A DNA stretch of 64,000 bases, from the NCBI RefSeq assembly GCF_016775705.1, contig NZ_CP068760.1, positions 1,612,001 through 1,676,000 on the forward strand, given 5' to 3'. This DNA comes from Chryseobacterium cucumeris (lineage in GTDB: Bacteria > Bacteroidota > Bacteroidia > Flavobacteriales > Weeksellaceae). The notes under the pieces were generated by a model. The model was not told where the DNA came from. It did no database searches and was given only the letters and a program-made list of their open reading frames with translations. The position numbers were made by a program, and so were the translations under genes. Numbering within the stretch: the first letter of the stretch is position 1; each line of letters opens with the position of its first letter. Below are positions 1-8,252 of the stretch, piece by piece.

Positions 1-686
1 CGCCTTTCATTATAGCCGGATGTCAGATGACTATGTTTTACACAGCTGTCAAAAAGCAATAAGCTGTATCCTTTAAGGTCAGCATCAAAATATTGATGTT
101 CCAGGGAATTGCAATCAAGCATAATGACCTTATTTTCCTTTCCGAAAACGGAGGCAAACTGATCCATAATTCCGCACTGAACTCCTGCAAAAGTATGTTC
201 GGATTTTTGCCCGATCACCGCGATTTCTTTTTTTGACAGCCGCAGATCAAAAAGTTCATTAAGGATATAGGCAAAACCGCATTCAAGAGCGGCCGAAGAG
301 GAAAGCCCGGATCCCATCGGGATGGTACTGCTGAAAACAATTTCCATTCCGCAAAATTGATTTTCGGGTTTCTGCAGCTGACTGAAAACGCCTAGAATAT
401 AGTTCATCCACATCTGCTGTACCGGTTTTACCTCTTTTGTAACATCAAATGTATATTCTTCTCCAAGATCCTTGGCTATGATCCTGCACAAATTGGTCTG
501 TGGCCGTCTGCGGACAGCAAAACAGATGTATTTGTCTATGGCAGCAGGCAATACAAAGCCGTCGCTATAGTCTACATGCTCACCAATAATATTAATTCTT
601 CCGGGAGAAAGGAAAATATGTTCAGGCTCTTCTTTGAATTCGGTCCTAAACTTTTGCAGGGTTGGGTTGATTAACTGTTCATCCAT
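1..686 (-). CDS. galK: Galactokinase, 3' end cut by the window edge
   Basis: GHMP-family kinase that phosphorylates galactose to galactose-1-phosphate in the cytoplasm (Leloir pathway). I translated it from the ATG at 686; the reading frame is open to the window edge, giving the first 228 residues of a family normally near 380-390. Visible motifs are the galactokinase signature GRINIIGEHVDY (residues 30-40), the ATP-binding glycine/serine loop PMGSGLSSSAA (about residue 122) and VKHSHLTSGYNER at the edge, which corresponds to the VK..L.xSxYNxRR stretch of galactokinases. A 19-bp palindrome shared with the arabinose genes lies 93 bp upstream of the ATG, so the gene may be co-regulated with arabinose use. 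That would suit substrates such as arabinogalactan or galactosylated arabinoxylan side chains. The kinase identity is secure; membership of the arabinose regulon is inference. Confidence 0.95.
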   Translation of the reverse strand, partial: MDEQLINPTLQKFRTEFKEEPEHIFLSPGRINIIGEHVDYSDGFVLPAAIDKYICFAVRRRPQTNLCRIIAKDLGEEYTFDVTKEVKPVQQMWMNYILGVFSQLQKPENQFCGMEIVFSSTIPMGSGLSSSAALECGFAYILNELFDLRLSKKEIAVIGQKSEHTFAGVQCGIMDQFASVFGKENKVIMLDCNSLEHQYFDADLKGYSLLLFDSCVKHSHLTSGYNER

Positions 687-778
687 ATCAATCTTTTCTG
701 ATCAAACAGATCCTGGGGATCTTAAGTATAAAACTACTGAATTTATAACAGAGAAATTATACTTTTAAACATTATTAT

Positions 779-797
779 AAGTGTTAAATATACACTT
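779..797 (-). promoter_or_regulatory. AraR-type operator upstream of galK
   Basis: AAGTGT-TAAATAT-ACACTT, a perfect 6-bp inverted repeat with a 7-bp spacer. It matches four other sites in the window (13011, 23266, 28381, 58765). It lies 93 bp upstream of the galK start and 52 bp past the stop of the AraC gene, so galK is the likely target. A -7 box was not convincing here; the best candidate on the minus strand lies near 757-764. Confidence 0.65.
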
Positions 798-848
798 AAA
801 TTTCAATACATTCCAACACAGCAATTTATTTTTAAACCCGACTGTGAA

Positions 849-1721
849 TTACTCCATAAAATAATTAAATTCTTTTCTGTACTGAGAAGGGCTTTTACTG
901 ATATACTCTTTAAAAGTCCTGTTAAAATAGCTGAAGTTATTGAACCCCGATTCAAAGCAGACTTCCGTAATACTCAAAGGCTGTTCTGCCAGAAGCTTAA
1001 GAGCATGGGTAATTCTGTATTCGTTGACAAACTGTGTAAAGGTTTTATTGGTAATTTTTTTAAAATACCGGCAGAAAGACGGCACTTTCATATTGGCAAG
1101 ATCAGCCATCTCCTCGAGGGTTATGGCTTCTTTGAAATGATCTTTAACGTAATTGAATATAAGATTGATTCTTTCATTATCTTCAATCTGTGTCTGAAGG
1201 TAATATTTCCCTGCATTTAAAATCCTGTAATCCTGGGTAACAGACAGTTCATCCAATATTTTCAGAAATCTGCACAGCTTGTCGAGGGAGGAAGCATCAT
1301 GCATCTCCGTAATCTCTTTCCCGATTGTTTTCTTCACTTCTTCCCCGAATACGATTCCTGCTTTTGACTTTTCCAGCAGTGCAGAAATCCTTTGCATCTC
1401 CGGAATATTCCAGATCGGTTCTCCTAAAAAATCAGGCTTAAACTGAATCACCATTTCATACTCATTATGTGTACTTTCATTGGTCAGTCCACAATGTGGA
1501 AGGTTACTTCCTATCAGTACAAGATCTCCCTCTGAAAAATAAGTGATACTGCTTCCGATCTGTCTTTTCCCGGAGCCTTTGCATACAAAAATCAGCTCAA
1601 CCTCGGGATGGTAATGCCAGACATGAGATTTTATATTCTCATTAGTCAGAAATTTAAGGCTGGTAAAACTGCTTCCTATAGTAGGTCTTACCGCCTCAAA
1701 AGAAGGATTTACATGTTTCAT
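849..1721 (-). CDS. AraC-family transcriptional regulator with cupin sensor domain
   Basis: Predicted DNA-binding regulator of 290 residues. The N-terminal half (about residues 1-150) is an AraC-type cupin sugar-sensing domain, with HVWHYHPEVELIFVCKG and an LIGSNLPHC stretch. The C-terminal 100 residues hold two helix-turn-helix motifs, seen as ITLEEMADLANMKVPSFCRYF and LSITEVCFESGFNNFSYFNRTF, ending in the usual SPSQYR. The frame can be extended to a TTG at 1784, but the ATG at 1721 begins where homology to the family begins and has a TAATTTTG -7 box 27 bp upstream (1748-1755), so I chose it. It sits between galK and a divergent secreted-protein gene. Its ligand is unknown; a sugar from the neighbouring pathway is plausible but not shown by sequence. 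Confidence 0.85.
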   Translation of the reverse strand: MKHVNPSFEAVRPTIGSSFTSLKFLTNENIKSHVWHYHPEVELIFVCKGSGKRQIGSSITYFSEGDLVLIGSNLPHCGLTNESTHNEYEMVIQFKPDFLGEPIWNIPEMQRISALLEKSKAGIVFGEEVKKTIGKEITEMHDASSLDKLCRFLKILDELSVTQDYRILNAGKYYLQTQIEDNERINLIFNYVKDHFKEAITLEEMADLANMKVPSFCRYFKKITNKTFTQFVNEYRITHALKLLAEQPLSITEVCFESGFNNFSYFNRTFKEYISKSPSQYRKEFNYFME

Positions 1722-1747
1722 AGGCCAAATACAAATAATTTCATATG

Positions 1748-1755
1748 CAAAATTA
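1748..1755 (-). promoter_or_regulatory. -7 element for the AraC gene
   Basis: On the minus strand this reads TAATTTTG, matching the Bacteroidota -7 consensus TAnnTTTG, 26 bp from the chosen ATG at 1721. No clear -33 element was identified. Confidence 0.4.
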
Positions 1756-1842
1756 ACAAATAATACACTAATATCATTAAACAAGGTTAATATAGTACAT
1801 TAATATGAAAATTTAATTATAGCCTGAGAATTATTGCTGCCA

Positions 1843-1850
1843 TAGCTTTG
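1843..1850 (+). promoter_or_regulatory. -7 element for the secreted-protein gene
   Basis: TAGCTTTG matches TAnnTTTG and lies 27 bp before the ATG at 1878, giving a short leader. The spacing and match make it the likely promoter of the + strand gene. Confidence 0.5.
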
Positions 1851-1877
1851 CAGTATTAATCCTAAAAGCCTTAACCC

Positions 1878-2474
1878 ATGAGCACATTATTAAAAGCCGT
1901 ATTTTTTGCAGGAGCCTTATTGTTTTCAGCAAATGTAATGAGTAAGGACAGAGATTTTTCCCTTTCCTTTGGAAACGTACAAGACAAAACCTTGAATTTT
2001 GAGCTTTCAAATGCTAAAAGTGTTTCTGTTTTTGTCTATAACACTGCACATGACGAACTATTTTCCGAAAATCTTGCAGATGGAGATCATGTGATCAAGA
2101 CTTATGACTTCCAGAGCTTTACACCGGGGACGTATTATCTGGTAGCAGAATCAGAAGCAAAGATCGAAAAATACAAGATTAAAATCAATGCTGATAATGT
2201 AATGGAGGTGGAAAAAACACCTGTAAGCGCTGTGCATAAGCCTGAATATACAATTTCCGGGCATATGGCCAAACTTCACATGTCTGATGTAAAAGGACCG
2301 GTAAGCATTTCAGTATATGACCTTTCCAATACAACATATTATACTTCGAATAAAAAATATGCTGACGGCAAGGTGGATATCACTTTTGATCTTGATCCTA
2401 AAACAGCAGATCAGTATATCATCCAGGTTGAAGAAAACGGAAATGTTTTTAATAAGATAATTTCTCTCCGATAA
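1878..2474 (+). CDS. Small secreted beta-sandwich protein of unknown function
   Basis: A 198-residue protein. Residues 1-22 form a signal peptide (hydrophobic core LLKAVFFAGALLFSANVMS), so it is exported. The mature part reads as two related beta-rich modules of about 85 residues each. Both have the pattern of a Tyr/Val-rich strand, a D-G-x-V/I turn and a closing strand with YY/YI (TPGTYYLVAESE and TADQYIIQVEENG). This resembles the small secreted immunoglobulin-like proteins and T9SS sorting-domain folds common in Flavobacteriia, but I do not recognise a named family and no T9SS sorting motif is evident. It is the only + strand gene in the left arm, with its own promoter and a strong terminator (2553-2598), so it is a single-gene unit convergent with the GH67 operon. 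No link to xylan use can be read from the sequence. Confidence 0.75.
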   Translation: MSTLLKAVFFAGALLFSANVMSKDRDFSLSFGNVQDKTLNFELSNAKSVSVFVYNTAHDELFSENLADGDHVIKTYDFQSFTPGTYYLVAESEAKIEKYKIKINADNVMEVEKTPVSAVHKPEYTISGHMAKLHMSDVKGPVSISVYDLSNTTYYTSNKKYADGKVDITFDLDPKTADQYIIQVEENGNVFNKIISLR

Positions 2475-2552
2475 AACGGAATATACAGATAGATTGATCT
2501 ATCGATCATTCCAATTATTTTGGATTAAAATTTTACTTACAGTTTATTGTTT

Positions 2553-2598
2553 TGAGGCAGCTCCATTTCCTAACAGAAAAAGAGCTGCCTCATTTTTT
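2553..2598 (+). terminator. Rho-independent terminator
   Basis: Perfect 11-bp stem TGAGGCAGCTC / GAGCTGCCTCA with an 18-nt loop followed by six T. It ends the + strand gene at 1878-2474. It also lies just past the GH67 stop on the other strand but has no good U-run in that direction. Confidence 0.9.
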
Positions 2599-2602
2599 AA
2601 TT

Positions 2603-4636
2603 TTAATTGTGATGACCCATGTTCAGTTTAATCTTTTTCAGATCTTCCAGTTCGTGAACAGGCCGTTCTATATCATAAGGTATAGGTTTTTTGGAAAAAG
2701 TCTGGAAATACAGCAGGCAGGCATCTTTCCACCACACCGCATCCTTAGATTGAATTTTAAGCTTTGACTGAACATCAGCAAACCTTTGTTTATCAATATA
2801 AGGTTCCATTCTATTCCAGACTTTCTGATAGTCCCTTACCTTCTTCACCCCGGAATCATAGGTATAACACAGCTCATCCCACAAAGATTTTCCGTCTTTC
2901 ATTGTATAATCCCATGGAACATGATGAAACCACAGGATAAGATTTTCCGGGCAGGTTGAGATGTTTCCATATCTTTCATTAAGCGGTGGAAAATACTGTG
3001 AAACCGCATTGCTTCCTGTTTTTGTTCTGTTAAAACCTACCCCTTTAGCATCAGCCTGATGGTAATAGACAGGGGACCAGTCTGGTCTTCCGCCTTTATA
3101 ATCTCCCCATGGTTCAGGGCCGTAGTGATGACCTCCCGCAAAGATATGGTGTAATCCTAATGGCATCATATAATCCACGGCAGTTTCTCTGGAAGAAAGC
3201 ATGATCTCCTTTACCGGATTCAGAAAGTTTTGATCGTCTGTGAAGGTCATTTTAATCCATTCATCTGCAATCTGCTCTGAGGTCACCTGATGGTTCCATG
3301 CTAATCTCCCGAATGCATACCAGTTGGCCTGAGCAAAATGATGTCCCGTCCAGTTCGTATCTTCCCCGATATTGGCAACGGCTGAAATGGCTGTCAATTT
3401 TGCGGGTCTTAAAGTACCGTCTGTTATTTTAGCAATCGTAGAGCCTTGGCCGTCAGAATAAGTATCGCTGTCCAGAGTTTCCTTGAATAATGGAGCCAGG
3501 AAAACGAGATGGTTTGAAAAGCCCAGATATTCCTGGGTGATCTGAAATTCTACCATTTCAGAAGTTTTTCTTAAAGCTCCGAAGAGTGGATTGAACGCTT
3601 CGCGAGGCTGGAAATCAATCGGTCCGTTTTTGATCTGAATAATTACATTATCCCTGAATTTACCATCCAGAGGAACAAATTCAAGATAAGCCTGTTTGGC
3701 TCTGTCGTCTTTGCTTGGACTGTAAACAAAGGCTCTCCACATCACGATCCCGTTGTAAGGTTTCAGGGCATCAGCCATCATATTGGCTCCATCTGCATGG
3801 GTTCTTCCGTAATCCTGAGGGCCCGGCTGCCCTTCGGAATTGGCTTTCACCAAAAATCCGCCAAAATCGGGAATTAACTTGTAAATTTCAGCCGCTTTAT
3901 CCTTCCACCATTTTTTTACGTCTTTATTCAACGGATCTGAATTTTGTAATCCGCCCAGCACTTTAGGTGAAGAAAAATTCACGGAAAGATATACCTTGAT
4001 GCCGTAAGGTCTGAAAATATCAGCCAAAACCCTTACTTTTTTAAGATAATCTTCCCTAAGCATATTGGGCGATGCATTCACATTATTCAAAACAACGGAA
4101 TTGATTCCTACAGAAGCATTGGCTCTTGCATATTCTTCATAACGCGGCGAAACTTTCCCGGGTAAATCTTCCCATTTCCAGAGTGATCTTCCGGCATAGC
4201 CTCTTTCAATACTTCCATCCAGATTATCCCAATGATCCAGAACCCTTACATCGTATGAGGGCTTTTCTATCGTATTTAAATGAGACAGGTCGGCTTTTGT
4301 CTGCTGTAATCTTAAAATATGATAGACTCCATACAACAGTCCTATTTCTTTACCCGCAGAAATAACAATTTTTTCAGGCGTGGAAACAATCCTGTAACCG
4401 TCTTTCAGGTTTTTCTCTTTGTTTTCGGTACGAAGTTCCACCGTCTGTCCCTGCCAGTGGCTGCCCAGCTCTTTTCTGGCAATATTCAGGGTTGGACTGC
4501 TGCCTTTGGAAATAATTTGATCTGCCGATATTCCGTTTTTTGCAGGAAACCGAAGCCAGAGCTGACTTCCGTCCTCCGCGAAAACCAGCAAAGGAAATAT
4601 CAGAAAAAATAGAATGTTGAGTCTCAGATATCGCAT
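2603..4636 (-). CDS. GH67 alpha-glucuronidase
   Basis: Removes (4-O-methyl-)glucuronic acid from the non-reducing end of xylo-oligosaccharides. It has 677 residues, typical for GH67, and residues 1-20 form a signal peptide (LNILFFLIFPLLVFA), so it is likely periplasmic. The active-site block GFLVKANSEGQPGPQDYGRTHADG carries the family's general-acid Glu, and VIIQIKNGPIDFQPREAFNPLFGAL carries the conserved Asp/Glu region; both are recognisable GH67 signatures. It is the last gene of the leftward GH127-to-GH67 operon, 27 bp after the GH43 gene. The window also has a GH115 enzyme at 31505-34027. In known families GH67 acts on terminal uronic acids of short products and GH115 on internal ones, so the two are complementary rather than redundant. 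Family assignment is firm; the location is inferred. Confidence 0.95.
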   Translation of the reverse strand: MRYLRLNILFFLIFPLLVFAEDGSQLWLRFPAKNGISADQIISKGSSPTLNIARKELGSHWQGQTVELRTENKEKNLKDGYRIVSTPEKIVISAGKEIGLLYGVYHILRLQQTKADLSHLNTIEKPSYDVRVLDHWDNLDGSIERGYAGRSLWKWEDLPGKVSPRYEEYARANASVGINSVVLNNVNASPNMLREDYLKKVRVLADIFRPYGIKVYLSVNFSSPKVLGGLQNSDPLNKDVKKWWKDKAAEIYKLIPDFGGFLVKANSEGQPGPQDYGRTHADGANMMADALKPYNGIVMWRAFVYSPSKDDRAKQAYLEFVPLDGKFRDNVIIQIKNGPIDFQPREAFNPLFGALRKTSEMVEFQITQEYLGFSNHLVFLAPLFKETLDSDTYSDGQGSTIAKITDGTLRPAKLTAISAVANIGEDTNWTGHHFAQANWYAFGRLAWNHQVTSEQIADEWIKMTFTDDQNFLNPVKEIMLSSRETAVDYMMPLGLHHIFAGGHHYGPEPWGDYKGGRPDWSPVYYHQADAKGVGFNRTKTGSNAVSQYFPPLNERYGNISTCPENLILWFHHVPWDYTMKDGKSLWDELCYTYDSGVKKVRDYQKVWNRMEPYIDKQRFADVQSKLKIQSKDAVWWKDACLLYFQTFSKKPIPYDIERPVHELEDLKKIKLNMGHHN

Positions 4637-4663
4637 TGAAAAATTTTAAATTATTAAAGATGG

Positions 4664-5638
4664 CTATGACTGATCTTCCAGACCTTCAATCGTTTTGATT
4701 TTGCCTTCGTTATCGTATTCCAGTTCAATCACTTTCATACTTCTCAGCCATGTTTTACCACCACTTGGTACAGAATCATGGAAAAACAGATACCATTTTC
4801 CTTTGAACTCCACGATGCTGTGATGGGTAGTCCATCCTACCACCGGAGTAAGAATTTCACCCTGAAAAGTAAACGGACCGTAAGGATTATCCCCGGTTGC
4901 ATAGCAAATCAGGTGGGTGTCCCCTGTAGAATAAGAAAAATAATATTTGCCATTGTACTGATGCATCCATGAAGCTTCAAAAAAGCGGTGCTTATCTCCA
5001 TGAAGCAGCGGTTTTCCGTTTTCATCGATGATGATAACATCTTTAGGTGCTTCGGCAAACTCAAGCATATTATCGCTCAGCAGAGCCACTTTTGAATGGA
5101 TTGCGGGTTCATCATTTTCTGGAATTATAGCAGATTCAAGTGCCTTATTATCTCTGTAACGCTGTAATTGTCCGCCCCAGATCCCTCCGAAGTACATATA
5201 ATATTTACCTTTATCTTCAAAAATGCAGGGATCGATGCTGTAACTTCCCATCATCGGATGTTTTTCAGGAATGAAAGGCCCGTAAGGTTTATCACTCACT
5301 GCAACACCGATTCTGAAGATATCATTCTGATCTTTAAGAGGAAAGTACATATAATATTTGCCGTCTTTAAAGGCCACATCGCAATCCCAAAGCTGTCTCC
5401 CCGCCCATGGGATATCTTTTACCGAAAGGACTACACCATGATCTTTAATTTCTCCGCTGTCCACATCATCCATTGAGAAAACATGGTAATCATTCATATC
5501 GAAGTGATCCCCGTTATCGTTTTCTTCAATTCCGCTTTCGCGGTCGTGAGAAGGATAGATATAGATTTTATCTTCAAAAACATGAACGGAAGGATCTGCC
5601 ATATAATCTTCCGGGAATAAATATTTTGATTTTTTCAT
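4664..5638 (-). CDS. Cytoplasmic GH43 beta-xylosidase / arabinofuranosidase
   Basis: Five-bladed propeller glycosidase of 324 residues with no signal peptide (starts MKKSKYLFPEDYMADPS), hence predicted cytoplasmic. The GH43 catalytic triad is visible as Asp15 in MADPSV (base), Asp136 in SIDPCIF (pKa modulator) and Glu221 in FFEASWM (acid). The short single-domain form and context suit hydrolysis of imported xylo-oligosaccharides to xylose. It is 21 bp after the GH10 gene and 27 bp before GH67, and the GPH symporter two genes upstream would supply its substrate. Specificity between beta-xylosidase and alpha-L-arabinofuranosidase cannot be decided by eye; I favour xylosidase because separate arabinosidases are encoded elsewhere. 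Confidence 0.9.
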   Translation of the reverse strand: MKKSKYLFPEDYMADPSVHVFEDKIYIYPSHDRESGIEENDNGDHFDMNDYHVFSMDDVDSGEIKDHGVVLSVKDIPWAGRQLWDCDVAFKDGKYYMYFPLKDQNDIFRIGVAVSDKPYGPFIPEKHPMMGSYSIDPCIFEDKGKYYMYFGGIWGGQLQRYRDNKALESAIIPENDEPAIHSKVALLSDNMLEFAEAPKDVIIIDENGKPLLHGDKHRFFEASWMHQYNGKYYFSYSTGDTHLICYATGDNPYGPFTFQGEILTPVVGWTTHHSIVEFKGKWYLFFHDSVPSGGKTWLRSMKVIELEYDNEGKIKTIEGLEDQS

Positions 5639-5659
5639 TAAGTAAAAATTCTATTGATT

Positions 5660-6769
5660 TTAATTTTTCTCTGCCAATTTTATTATTTTTTGTACCACAG
5701 GTTTCTCCTGGTCTTTCCTGTTAAACAGCAACGGGTAATCTGTTCTTCCTTTTACCGGAAAATCGTTTTTCCAGGACTGCTTATCGGTAACTCCCCATAA
5801 GGTCACCCTTCTTATTTTATCTTTATGTTGCAAGAACAAGCCAAAGAAATCAAGGTAACGTTTTTCCCATTTCATTTCTACTTCTTTGGGAAGTCCTTTG
5901 GTGTAGGGATTCATTTCTTTCTGATAGGCAACAGTGTCCGAAACATTGGCAGAGCTTCCCCATGGAGAAGGCAGTGCACTGATTTCAAGTTCTGTAATAT
6001 TGACTTTAACTCCTGCATTGGAATAGGCCAGAATTGCTTTCCCGTATTCATCTATGGAAGGGTTATCCATCCCGACATGGGCCTGCATTCCTACTCCATC
6101 AATACGGATTCCTCTTGATTTAAGTTTCTCAACCATTGCAATGACTGTTTTTACCTTTTCAGGATACCATTCATTATAATCGTTGTAATATAATTCTGCA
6201 TTGGGATCAGCTTCCTGTGCATACTGAAATGCCAAAGGAATAAAATCTTCACCCAGGATTTCGTAAAACTTACTTTTCCTGTAGGTTCCGTCTTCAAGAA
6301 TGGCTTCATTCACCACATCCCATCCTTTTACTTTCCCTTTGTAACGGGAAACTACGGTTGTAATGTGGTTTTTCATGCGCTGTTTCAATACTTCAGGAGA
6401 AACATCCTTTGCATTTTTATCTGTAAAAAACCATTTTGGAAGCTGGGAATGCCAGATTAACGTATGCCCAATGATGAACATATTGTTTTTTATTCCGAAA
6501 TCAACAAATTTATCGGCATCATCAAAGAAGAACTTTCCTTCCTGAGGCTGCAGGAACATCGATTTCATACAGTTTTCAGCAACAACAGAGCTGAATTGTT
6601 TTTTGATAATCGCTGCAGCTTTCTGATCTGCGCCGTCAATCTGGGGAAGGCTCATGGCAGTTCCGATATAGAATTTGTCCTGAAATGCTTTTTTTAAAGT
6701 ACCATCGGATTTCTGCGCCGACAGCCCGGAAGCGGTAAGAGCCGCCAAACCAATTAAAATACGTTTCAT
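5660..6769 (-). CDS. GH10 endo-1,4-beta-xylanase
   Basis: Cuts the xylan backbone with retention. 369 residues: a signal peptide at 1-19 (MKRILIGLAALTASGLSAQ) and one GH10 barrel with no carbohydrate-binding module. Hallmarks are GHTLIWHSQLP (about 101-111), acid/base Glu155 in WDVVNEAI, YYNDYNEW (194-201), and nucleophile Glu260 in NITELEIS. The frame runs open to 6865, but the first 32 residues of that longer version would precede an obvious signal peptide and overlap the transporter gene. The ATG at 6769 leaves a 10-bp gap after the symporter stop and is preferred. The small size and company of a symporter and a cytoplasmic GH43 suggest periplasmic trimming of xylo-oligosaccharides rather than first attack on the polymer. 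Confidence 0.95.
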   Translation of the reverse strand: MKRILIGLAALTASGLSAQKSDGTLKKAFQDKFYIGTAMSLPQIDGADQKAAAIIKKQFSSVVAENCMKSMFLQPQEGKFFFDDADKFVDFGIKNNMFIIGHTLIWHSQLPKWFFTDKNAKDVSPEVLKQRMKNHITTVVSRYKGKVKGWDVVNEAILEDGTYRKSKFYEILGEDFIPLAFQYAQEADPNAELYYNDYNEWYPEKVKTVIAMVEKLKSRGIRIDGVGMQAHVGMDNPSIDEYGKAILAYSNAGVKVNITELEISALPSPWGSSANVSDTVAYQKEMNPYTKGLPKEVEMKWEKRYLDFFGLFLQHKDKIRRVTLWGVTDKQSWKNDFPVKGRTDYPLLFNRKDQEKPVVQKIIKLAEKN

Positions 6770-6779
6770 AGTAATTTTT

Positions 6780-8225
6780 TTATTTTCTTCTTTCAGCCAG
6801 ATCTTTTTCAATCTGAACTTCCATTTTTTTGTTGATTTTGTAAAATAAAAGCAGTCCGCAGGCAATGAAGAACGGAATGGACGGGAATATACTCACGAGC
6901 ATCTTCGCTCCTGCTGCCACTGTTTCAGGCTGAATCACCTGTTCGGTCCCGTGTACTGAAATGTATCCGTATTTTCCAATGATCAAAGCTACCAGAGAGC
7001 TTCCGATGCTTAGACCTACTTTCAGTCCTACCATCATGGCAGAGAAAATAATAGCCGTTGCCCTGCGGTTGTTCTTCCATTCCGAATAATCGGCCACATC
7101 GGCAATCATCGCCCACAAAAGCGGCGTGCTGATTCCATAAAAGAATCCGTGTAAAATCTGTGACAGGAACATAATTCCAACTGCTTTCGGAGGATAAAAT
7201 ATAAAGAACAGGATAAACAATGTAGAAATGAATAATGAAGCGATAAAAGTATCTCTTTTTCCAAATCTGTCTGCCAGTTTTTTAGAGAAGGTAATGCCGA
7301 CGATCATCATCACAATTCCTCCTGCATTAAATAGTCCGAACCCAGCAGACTTGGGATCTTCCCCAAAGAAATTCATTCCTGCAGAATTAAAGAATGCTGT
7401 AATGGGTGAGATAAAACTTTTGAGAGCATTTTCATCTACATAGTTGTTAAAATAATATACATAAGATCCACCTTTCATAGCCAGTGTGATAAATATAAAT
7501 GCAGTCACAGTAAGCATAATAATCCAGGGTCTGTTCTGGAATAAATCTTTTAAATCCTCTTTCAGACTTGATTTCTGCTCCGGTTTGGGAATGATTCTTT
7601 CTTTGGTGGTAAAAAAGGTAATCAGTAACATGACGGATCCGATCACCGCCAGCCATGTCATAACGGTCTCGATCCCCTGTGCTTTATCTCCGTGTCCTAC
7701 ATATAGAATGATTGGCAACATAAATACCTGTACAAAGAACTGGGCAAACATCACCGCTACAAAACGGTACGAAGAAATACTGTTTCTTTCTCCCATATCC
7801 CCTGTAATCACACCGCTCAGAGCAGCATATGGTAAGTTATTGGAAGCATATAATAACAATAATAATGAATAGGTAACCGCAGCATAGATCATTTTACCCT
7901 GGTAGGAAAAGTGAGGCGTGCTGAAGGCCAAAAGTGCTGCAATACCAAGCGGTACAGCGGTAAATAAAATCCATGGACGGAATTTCCCCCATCGTGAGCT
8001 TGTACGGTCTGCCAGTGCTCCGATAAGCGGATTAAAGCCAAACCCGGCAATTAAACCTACAGTAAGGGTAATGACAGAAGCATCTTCTGCTTTGAGTCCG
8101 TAAATATCTGTATAAAAATAGGTCAGGTAGGTGACTAAGGTCTGAAAAACAAGGTTGGCTGCCAGATCTCCCAGGCTATACCCTACTTTTTCTATTACCG
8201 ATATTTTTTGTGGTTGATGATCCAT
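6780..8225 (-). CDS. GPH-family sugar:cation symporter (xyloside transporter)
   Basis: Inner-membrane MFS-like carrier of the glycoside-pentoside-hexuronide (MelB/XynP) family, 481 residues with about 12 hydrophobic segments. The N-terminus KVGYSLGDLAANLVFQTLVTYLTYFYTD is the diagnostic GPH start. A conserved loop RTSSRWGKFRPWILF with the Arg/Lys-rich motif follows transmembrane segment 2-3, and WAMIADVADYSEWKNNRRATAI in the second half is equally typical. It lies between an acetylesterase and the GH10 gene (27- and 10-bp gaps), so it most likely imports xylo-oligosaccharides or aldouronic acids for the cytoplasmic GH43. There is an unusually long loop near residues 255-300 between the two halves (VYYFNNYVDENALKSF onward). 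Substrate is inferred from the operon only. Confidence 0.9.
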   Translation of the reverse strand: MDHQPQKISVIEKVGYSLGDLAANLVFQTLVTYLTYFYTDIYGLKAEDASVITLTVGLIAGFGFNPLIGALADRTSSRWGKFRPWILFTAVPLGIAALLAFSTPHFSYQGKMIYAAVTYSLLLLLYASNNLPYAALSGVITGDMGERNSISSYRFVAVMFAQFFVQVFMLPIILYVGHGDKAQGIETVMTWLAVIGSVMLLITFFTTKERIIPKPEQKSSLKEDLKDLFQNRPWIIMLTVTAFIFITLAMKGGSYVYYFNNYVDENALKSFISPITAFFNSAGMNFFGEDPKSAGFGLFNAGGIVMMIVGITFSKKLADRFGKRDTFIASLFISTLFILFFIFYPPKAVGIMFLSQILHGFFYGISTPLLWAMIADVADYSEWKNNRRATAIIFSAMMVGLKVGLSIGSSLVALIIGKYGYISVHGTEQVIQPETVAAGAKMLVSIFPSIPFFIACGLLLFYKINKKMEVQIEKDLAERRK

Positions 8226-8252
8226 TGATTCTAATAAGGTTTCTATGTTAAA

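Noticed and set aside
1722..1784. Longer AraC protein starting at TTG 1784
   Set aside because: The added 21 residues are hydrophobic and unlike the family, and the -7 box at 1748-1755 would fall inside the coding region.
6770..6865. Longer GH10 starting at 6865
   Set aside because: It would overlap the symporter gene and bury a clear signal peptide; the ATG at 6769 fits better.
7228..7872. Several frames over 60 codons opposite the symporter and other genes
   Set aside because: They lie antisense to clear genes, have no family pattern and no start context; judged shadows.
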